A stretch of DNA of 64,000 nt from Sequoia sempervirens (lineage: Eukaryota; Streptophyta; Pinopsida; Cupressales; Cupressaceae), in the NCBI GenBank assembly GCA_007258455.2, contig VDFB02358134.1, positions 215,373,565 through 215,437,564 of the forward strand, in the 5' to 3' direction. The notes under the pieces are model-generated. The model did no database searches, was not told where the DNA came from, and saw only the letters and a list, made by a program, of their open reading frames with translations. Positions within the stretch are counted from its first letter, which is position 1. Each line of letters opens with the position of its first letter. The translations under genes were made by a program, and so were the position numbers. This document shows positions 57,691-64,000 of this stretch, one piece after another.

Positions 57691-57875
57691 GAGTTTGCAA
57701 ACCTTGGGAGAGGAAAGAAAAGTTGAGCAAGGAATTATATAAGATCCTTGTGTGGATAGACTGTTGACTTGAGGCAACCTAATTGTGTTTGTCAAAGGAT
57801 TGTTGATTGTGAGGAAGTTGCAACCCTATTGATAGATCGTTGACTTGAGGCAGTTGCACTAGATCCTAGGAAGAG

Positions 57876-59020
57876 ATGCTACCAAGGAGAATTCATACTA
57901 CTATTAATGTTGTTGGAAAGATGGATGAGATGATGGAAATGATGCGAACTTGTATGAAAGTGAGATTGGATGCTATTGAAGAAGATGGAATAAAATGCTT
58001 AAACCCTAGACCTAATGATGAAAGTGATGATGATGAAGTTCAAGCTGCACACCTAACTGAAGAAACCTCAAAAGAGAAAGAATCAGATCAAATGAAGATG
58101 TTGAAGGCTATTTCAAACATAGAAAAGTGACCTAGAATGGAGATTTCAAACTATACCGATAACCTAAATCCTGAAGAGTTGATTGATTGAATAAAGGAAA
58201 TTGAAGATCCAGAAAGAGTGAGATTTGCAAAGACTAAACTGAAAGGACATGTTGCAATATGGTGGAAGGAAGTTCAATTGGAGAGAAATAGAAAAGCTAA
58301 AGAGAAGATTGTGAAATGGGATAGAATGGTGAAAATTTTGAAGAACCATTTTATACCCACAGACTATGAGTTGGATTTGCTGAAGAGATTACAAAACCTG
58401 AGACAAAAGGAAAAAACTGTGAAATAATACACTGAGGAATTTCATCAGATCATCATCAGGACTGGACATAGTGAAGCAAGCAAGGAGAAAGTGGCAAGAT
58501 ATATCAATGGGCTAAGGATGAACATTCATTAAGAGTTGAGTTTGGTAAAGATGAATTTGGTAGAGGAAGCATATTAGTTTGTATTAAAGGTGGAGAACAA
58601 GCTAAAAAAAGACATGAGCAAAGGTAGAAAGGAAAAGGAGGTAGATTTTAGAAAGGAAGGTCACATTCGGGATTAGAAAAACTATATGTAGATCAAAAAA
58701 AGGATAGAGATTCATACCAAAAGGAAGAGGGATTCCAATTCGTACCATAAAGGGAGAGATGACAAAAATTCTGATCACCACAACAGAGGAGGCTACAATT
58801 CTTACCGCAATGATTGATACCAGAGAGATGAGAAAGGATATGACAAGAAAAATTTCAAAGGAACTTGTTTTAAGTGCGGAGGAGGACATAAAGAATTTGA
58901 ATGTCACCAAGAAAGTAAGAAGATTGAAAATAATGCAAGAACCAGATATACGGAGGAAGAACCAGTGGAACCATCGAGTTATAGAGGAAGTCCTGAGAAG
59001 GGAGAATCATTATTCATGAG
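57876..59020 (+). pseudogene. gag: Element H gag
   Basis: The frame opens at 57876 and continues past TGA 58128, TGA 58188 and TAA 58425. It contains MEISNYTDNLNPEELID, with the TGA at 58188 in place of a conserved Trp, an in-frame loss of several residues, then ERVRFAKTKLKGHVAIWWKE, LKNHFIPTDYELDLLKRLQN and YTEEFHQIIIRTGH. A CX2CX4HX4C knuckle (CFKCGGGHKEFEC) lies near 58869-58907 after a basic stretch. Typical of chromovirus gag and close to D. Confidence 0.88.
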
Positions 59021-59574
59021 GAGAGCACTGTTCTAGGAGAAAGAAGTACCTAAGGAAGCACCATAGAGGAAAATTTTGTTCTAGACTAGATGCAAAGCAA
59101 GAGGTAAGTGTTGCAAAGTTATGACTGATAGTGGTAGCACAAATAACCCATTTTTTGAGGAAATGGTGACAAAGTTGAATTTGGAAAGAAGAAAAAATTT
59201 GAAGCCTTATAGGATAGCCTAGATTCAAGATGAGCACAAGATACTAGGAAGTGAGCAATGTTTAGTAAAATTTTGTATAGAGTCATATCATGATGAAGTA
59301 CTATGTGATATTATGCCAATGGATGTATGCCATATGTTGTTGGGTAGACCTTTATAGTATGATAATAAATCTATACATAATGGGAGAAAGAATACCTCTA
59401 CCATAACGTCCAATGGAAAGAGAATCACCTTACACCTTTGGAAGATGAACCTGAAAGTGAAGTATGTGGTATAGCTAGAATCAATTTGGTAGATGGAAGG
59501 AAATTTTTGGATGGATTGAGACATGAAAACCTGTGATTTTCTTTTATTAAAAGGAAATGCAGAGCCCTAGATTC
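59020..59574 (+). pseudogene. Element H protease fragment
   Basis: RCKARGKCCKVMTDSGSTNN retains the DSG active site, and LCDIMPMDVCHMLLGRPL the second conserved segment. TAG stops stand near 59066, 59221 and 59354; the last two replace residues that are Trp and Gln in related elements. The coding sequence ends at the deletion join near 59574, before any RT motif. Confidence 0.82.
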
Positions 59575-59656
59575 ATTCTTTGAGTTTTTTTTGTGTTTAC
59601 TCTTGTTGCAAGGTTGAACAGTCCTATTCCTGGACCCTCCATCCTTGACTAAACCA
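59575..59656 (+). repeat. Element H 3' LTR remnant (last ~82 bp)
   Basis: ATTCTTTGAGTTTTT...GACTAAACCA matches the end of the 5' LTR (57595-57676). Confidence 0.88.
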
Positions 59657-60299
59657 TTCACTCTACAAACATATTAAAGGTGACCATTTTATTTATATTT
59701 ATCTAAGTTCATTGTCATTTCTTATAGAGTTCATTATAGAATCACATAGAGTGATAATGGGTTCACATATTCACAAATTTCCAAATTATTAAGTTTACCC
59801 AGATTCTCTACCTCAATGCTCAAACTATTGACCTTCAATCCATTGAGTTTTTAGTCAATAGAATCTCCCCTATTTACAATATGGTTTCAAAATTTCCAAA
59901 ATCCTACCATTGTGCTACTAAGCCTAGCATCACACAATACTTATGCAAAAACTATATAAAATTTAGTCTTTTATAGTTTAGATTAATAACTATAATTTTT
60001 ACATATCCATATTGACTTGTGGTTTGTACAACTTACAAGTTCAATGTACCCTTAGGATTGAACAAGAGAGGTACAATGTAATTCCTAAAGCATCACACCT
60101 AGTACATGGTCCAAGAGAATATTTTTAAAGAACACAAGAATGACTATAAAACTCAAGATACAACATTGATATATTAAATTTCACATGAGAATATATACAT
60201 GTCATGCCAAGAACAATGATACAGAAGACATCAAAAACACTAACAAACATCATTGTTGCTTTAAACAAGGTTGCACAAGAAAAATAAATACCAATCAAT
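59657..60299. other. TTCAC duplication of H, then sequence without recognised feature
   Basis: 59657-59661 is the right target duplication. The rest continues the flank of H; no ORF or repeat supported. Confidence 0.6.
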
Positions 60300-60706
60300 T
60301 GTTGAAAATTTTGGAGAATGTTAAGATCAAAGAGCTTGAATTGATAACCTTCCACAAGTGAAAATATGAGCACAATAGTATGTCTATTAATATAAAATGA
60401 GGATTGTATAATATAATGAGAAATCCTTTCTTATATAGGCAAGGTAGATGAGGTAGGAAGATAGGATTGAACAACTAACTAACCCTCCAATATGTGCAAC
60501 ACTTGTGATCTCACTTGACAAGTGTTTGAGAAAGTGCCAAGTATACATGCAATAGGTGTCTCAAATTAGGAGGACTCATGTCCCAATGCTATGAAGTGAG
60601 AGAAAAGGCTAAAATTCCCTAAGTGGATACTTAAGAAATGTGAATAAGACTCCCGTAGGTAAGCTAAAAGCTAACTAGTTTGATAAGGTCACTATTTACG
60701 CCAACA
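60300..60706 (-). repeat. F2 3' LTR
   Basis: Shares TTATATAGGCAAGG with the F LTRs (TATA-like CCTATATAAG on the minus strand near 60430) and matches 63474-63867 (GAGCACAATAGTAT, AGATGAGGTAGGAAGATAGG). Confidence 0.72.
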
Positions 60707-61884
60707 CCCCCTTAAGTGCAACTTAGGTCCAACAATTTATGCAAAATGATGAGTCTCAAATATTAGGCCATGTTAGGTACTCATGTAAAATTTTATCAAA
60801 AAGTAGAAAAAAGAAGAAAACCCAATTTGGGAAATAAAACTCCTCCCCAAAAGAGAAATGCAATGAAAAGAAATGTACACGTGAAGAAGATATAAGGACT
60901 CATGATGAGCCCTCAAGTACTACTTCTATCACATAAGTAAAATGAATTTTCCTCCCATAGGAGAGAAAGGACATAAGGTCTATGTGACCCCTTCCCCTCA
61001 AAAAAAAATGTGAAGTAATGAACTCCATATGAGGAAATGCTTCCTCTCAAAAAATGAAAGGAGTAGAGAAACCATGTAGCCTCTCCTTAAAATGATGCTT
61101 GTAGTGTTAGTAGATGCTCAACATTGGATGTTGAAGATAATCTATGAATGTTAAATAATATTTCTCAATTTGAGAAGAAACAACACCACAAATGTATGCA
61201 AGATGACTTTCCATTTCTAATAGGAATATGTAGGAAGTAAGATAAATATTTTTTATTTTTCACCTGATCAAAAAACCTAGATGTAATATTTGAAATCTTC
61301 TCAAATTCTCCATGTGAGGACTGATGTAGAATAGGTATCAAATATGTTATTTTCTATTGTCTATTGCAAAGAATCACTAGATTCTCTTTGTGAAGCATCT
61401 ATGAGCTCTATTGTATTGCAATAACTTTCATACAAAAGAAGACTAATGTACTCAATGGTGTCTTCCAAATTTTCAATGTGAGACTCTACAAAAAAAAGAT
61501 GTAATATGTGGTAGAAAATTTTCCCAATGTGTTGGATCTGGAAATATAATATCCTAGTGCACTTAAGCTCTAGAAGTTCCCAAGGAAGTAACTCTTAGTT
61601 TTGAAGTAGCATTAGGTGATGAGATTTCAATGCATGTCATCAGACTACAATTTTCATTTTCAAATGATGGTGATGTCTCACAAGATGACTAATTGAGACT
61701 AGATGTTTCTGCAAGTGCTTGTTTAGAAGAATCTAACAAGTTGATTCCATTTTAATGCAAAGTTTTTGTAACTTATAAAGTTGCCAATAAAGTTCAAATT
61801 CATCAAGTTGTTTAACATGCATTCATTTATGGTATGTATTTTCTTCTTACAATAATTTAATTTTCCATGGGTTTGGAGACATGA
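60707..61884 (-). other. F2 internal region, 3' half
   Basis: Next to the LTR, 60707-60860 resembles F 39603-39790 (AAGTGCAACTTAGG, TTAGGCCATGTTAGGTAC). No ORF. Confidence 0.6.
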
Positions 61885-62681
61885 CTAATATGGGTATGTC
61901 CAAGACCATGATGGGCCAAAAAGTGGTGATATGATGGGTATGTGTAGGGTATGTGGGTGACAACCTTTTTTAACCCAAAATTGATGAAATGAAAAGGGAT
62001 TTTAAAGGATATTCTTAGCTTTCCACCAATATAAATTATACTTTACTTTGAATTTAAAATATAATTATTATTCATTTTCTATTTGAATTATGACTAAATT
62101 CTTGATTGATAGGCTGATTGAAAAACATCTATAGCTTTCAAATGGTATCACATTTTTTGAATCTAAAACATGTGTCACATTCTATGCTTCACATACTATA
62201 GGATTAAAAAAAGTGAATTTCATGAAGTTTTGACCAAGTTAAGGTGGTCAGACATATGATTTTTATATTTTTTAAAAGTTGTAATAAAAATTCATAATTA
62301 ATTATTTACTTGGAAAAAATTACAAAAAATATGCATCACATCGGGACATGAGTCCTCTACTTATATCTAAAATATTAAAAAATATATTATCATTTTATTG
62401 TTGTTAGGGTGGTCGACAAATACCTACTTCTTATTTTTTCCACTGAAATTTAAGTGCTCTTGCATTGAAATTTCAAATTTTCATAAATAGATTAAAAAAA
62501 AAACCTAGTAGTTTAGAAACTACATTCAATTTGCTACAGATTCTATTCTTACATATTTTTGAAATAATATAGATAACTTATTCAAATTTTTACGTCAAGT
62601 TGCCTAACTCTAATTTTTTTGAATTTTTCGCCACTTAAGGGCCTAATTTTTCCATGATGATCCTACACATACCCATATTAG
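61885..62681. mobile_element. T1: ~800-bp terminal-inverted-repeat element, copy 2 (inverted)
   Basis: Ends CTAATATGGGTATGT and ACATACCCATATTAG are perfect inverses for 15 bp and continue with mismatches. The interior is the reverse complement of 30356-31156 with many substitutions and indels. Confidence 0.75.
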
Positions 62682-63473
62682 CTAAAGAAAAAATGAAGTT
62701 TGGGAAGAAAACAATTAAGGTAGATGTGGAAGTGTTCAAATCTAAATGACTCACAAAAGTGCTCAAAGGCATAACAAAAGACACCCCCTTGATTCAATAT
62801 TTGAGAGCCCCCCAAAATTTGGAATTTGGCACTTTATAATTTAGTCCTTTTTACAATGTAAGTCCAGTAGATTGAAAATTAAAAAATATCAACTTTTGAA
62901 GAAAAAAGCACTCAATTTTGAGTTATTATCAAAATTTATTACATTTTTTTTTCATGTCAACAATAGCCTAAACACTTTTGATTTAGTTTTTTGTAAAATT
63001 ATCTTGCTATATGCAAAATCTAGCAAATACCCAGAAAGATTTTTGACATTACTTGATCAAAACCCAAAAAATGTTTGCTTCTTTTCAACTTGCTAAAGAT
63101 GCAATTTGATTAAAAAAAAGTTTGATCTGCAATAAAAATGGTCATGTCATGCTATTTGACAATATTTTTGCAAGAATCAATTACTATCTATAGAATCTAA
63201 TAGATACCCAAATAGTTTTTTTGTTGCTATGAACAAAACCCAAAAATAATATTTCTATATAATGTGTAGAAGATGCAAATTTGATGCAAAAAATGTCTCC
63301 AACAAAAAAATAGCTACTAAAGTATCCATTCACTAGGTTTTTGAAAGAATAACGTTAAAAATAAACAAATCAATACTCAAATTTAAAATGGTTTTATGAT
63401 GCTATGATGTCATGGCTATGTGCGAGAGTCACCTTAATGTGGGGCAGAGCATGCTCTCATGGATCTAATGTCA
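62682..63473 (-). other. F2 internal region, 5' half, with eroded primer site
   Basis: AT-rich and non-coding; two or three diverged repeats built on ATACCCA and AACAAAACCCAAAAA (63020-63250). The minus strand at 63473-63462 reads TGACATTAGATC, which fits 8 of 12 bases of the tRNA-iMet site. Confidence 0.5.
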
Positions 63474-63867
63474 TGTTTGAGAGTGTCAAGATCAAAGGGC
63501 TCGAATTGATAACCCTACACAAGTAAAAATATGAGCACAATAGTATTTCTATCAATATAAAATAAAGAGTGTGTAATAAAATTAGAAAGCCTTGTGCTTC
63601 TATAGGGAATGTAGATGAGGTAGGAAGATAGGACTAAACAAATGACCAACCCTCAAATGTGGGCAACACTTGTGAGCTCACTTGATAAGTGTGTAAGTAG
63701 AAAGTATGCATGCAATAGGTTTCTCAAGTGATTAGGACACATGTCTCAATGTTATGAAGTGAGAAAAAAGGCTGAAAGTTCCTAAGTGGAGACTTAACAA
63801 GTGTGAATAGGACTCTTAGGTGAGCTAAAAGCTAACTAGTTTGATAAATCCACTATTTACACCAACA
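63474..63867 (-). repeat. F2 5' LTR
   Basis: Matches 60300-60706; ends ACACCAACA. Confidence 0.72.
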
Positions 63868-64000
63868 AAAAACACAATGATGATCCTACAAGAAAGTGGA
63901 ACAATACCAAAATGATAATCAAGTCCTAACTTGTGATCATTTTTCATGAATCCACACCCTACACATACTCAATGAGACTCACCATACCAAGGGAATCCTA
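63868..64000. other. Flanking sequence, no feature seen
   Basis: Short AT-rich tail with no supported feature. Confidence 0.5.

Larger units (their letters stand above)
56886..59656 (+). mobile_element. Element H: deleted chromovirus-like gypsy element
   Basis: It has a full 5' LTR, primer site, decayed gag and protease, then an abrupt join to the last ~80 bp of the 3' LTR. RT, RNase H, integrase and most of the 3' LTR are gone. A perfect TTCAC target duplication shows it inserted as a normal element and was deleted afterwards or during replication. Gag, protease and LTR start resemble D. Confidence 0.88.
60300..63867 (-). mobile_element. Element F2: relative of F (minus strand) carrying T1
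   Basis: LTR-like copies at about 60300-60706 and 63474-63867 match each other along their length and end in CCAACA on the plus strand (TGTTGG start on minus). The minus-strand tract CTTAAGGGGG (60716-60707) precedes the first. No coding sequence. The low-coordinate end is uncertain and I could not confirm a target duplication. Confidence 0.7.

Noticed and set aside
63930..63980. CACCCTACACATACTC resembles an end of T1.
   Set aside because: Only about 15 bases match and the partner end would lie outside the window.

Overview
This window looks like nuclear DNA from a seed plant with a very large, repeat-filled genome. A conifer is my best guess, at low confidence. It is AT-rich and I found no host gene, rRNA gene or tRNA gene in 64 kb. 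Almost everything before about 55.2 kb belongs to one stack of nested LTR retrotransposons, and most of the rest is smaller, older retroelement debris. I named the elements A, B, C, D, E, F, F2, G, H and COP for this report.

Layout. 1-15837: element A, a Ty3/gypsy element of Tat type (plus strand; 5' end outside the window). It has pol, a structured 3' region, an antisense plant-mobile-domain ORF and a 3' LTR. A Ty1/copia element (COP, 3231-8663) sits inside its integrase with a perfect 5-bp target duplication. 15838-about 17800: 5' end of G, a minus-strand gypsy element that A appears to have entered. 17800-19831, 29517-31563 and 54148-about 55230: pieces of C, an old plus-strand element that hosts the other insertions. 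19837-29511: B, a complete element with two LTRs and a target duplication but no polymerase or integrase. 31564-54147: F, a small non-coding copia-like element on the minus strand inside the C LTR. One F LTR was hit by D (31647-39267, a chromovirus-type gypsy element); the other was hit by E (41069-53860, minus strand, a relative of B). 56886-59656: H, a deleted relative of D. About 60300-63867: F2, a relative of F that carries an 800-bp terminal-inverted-repeat element, also present in the C LTR.

How the parts relate. A, B and E share LTR start sequences, the order of 3' non-coding modules and a set of stem-loops after the last ORF. Only A has pol. B and E carry instead an unrecognised ORF with a G-patch-like motif, so they look like non-autonomous partners of A-type elements. 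Coding regions of A and D keep one reading frame over kilobases and are broken mainly by TAG stops, as expected from decay of methylated cytosines.

Most original signals: arrays of AT-rich perfect hairpins in the LTRs of A, B and E; a stem-loop cassette with compensating base changes; the shared orphan ORF of B and E; and a motif resembling CGCATTTG repeated ahead of two different ORFs. I cannot prove function for any of these without alignments or folding.
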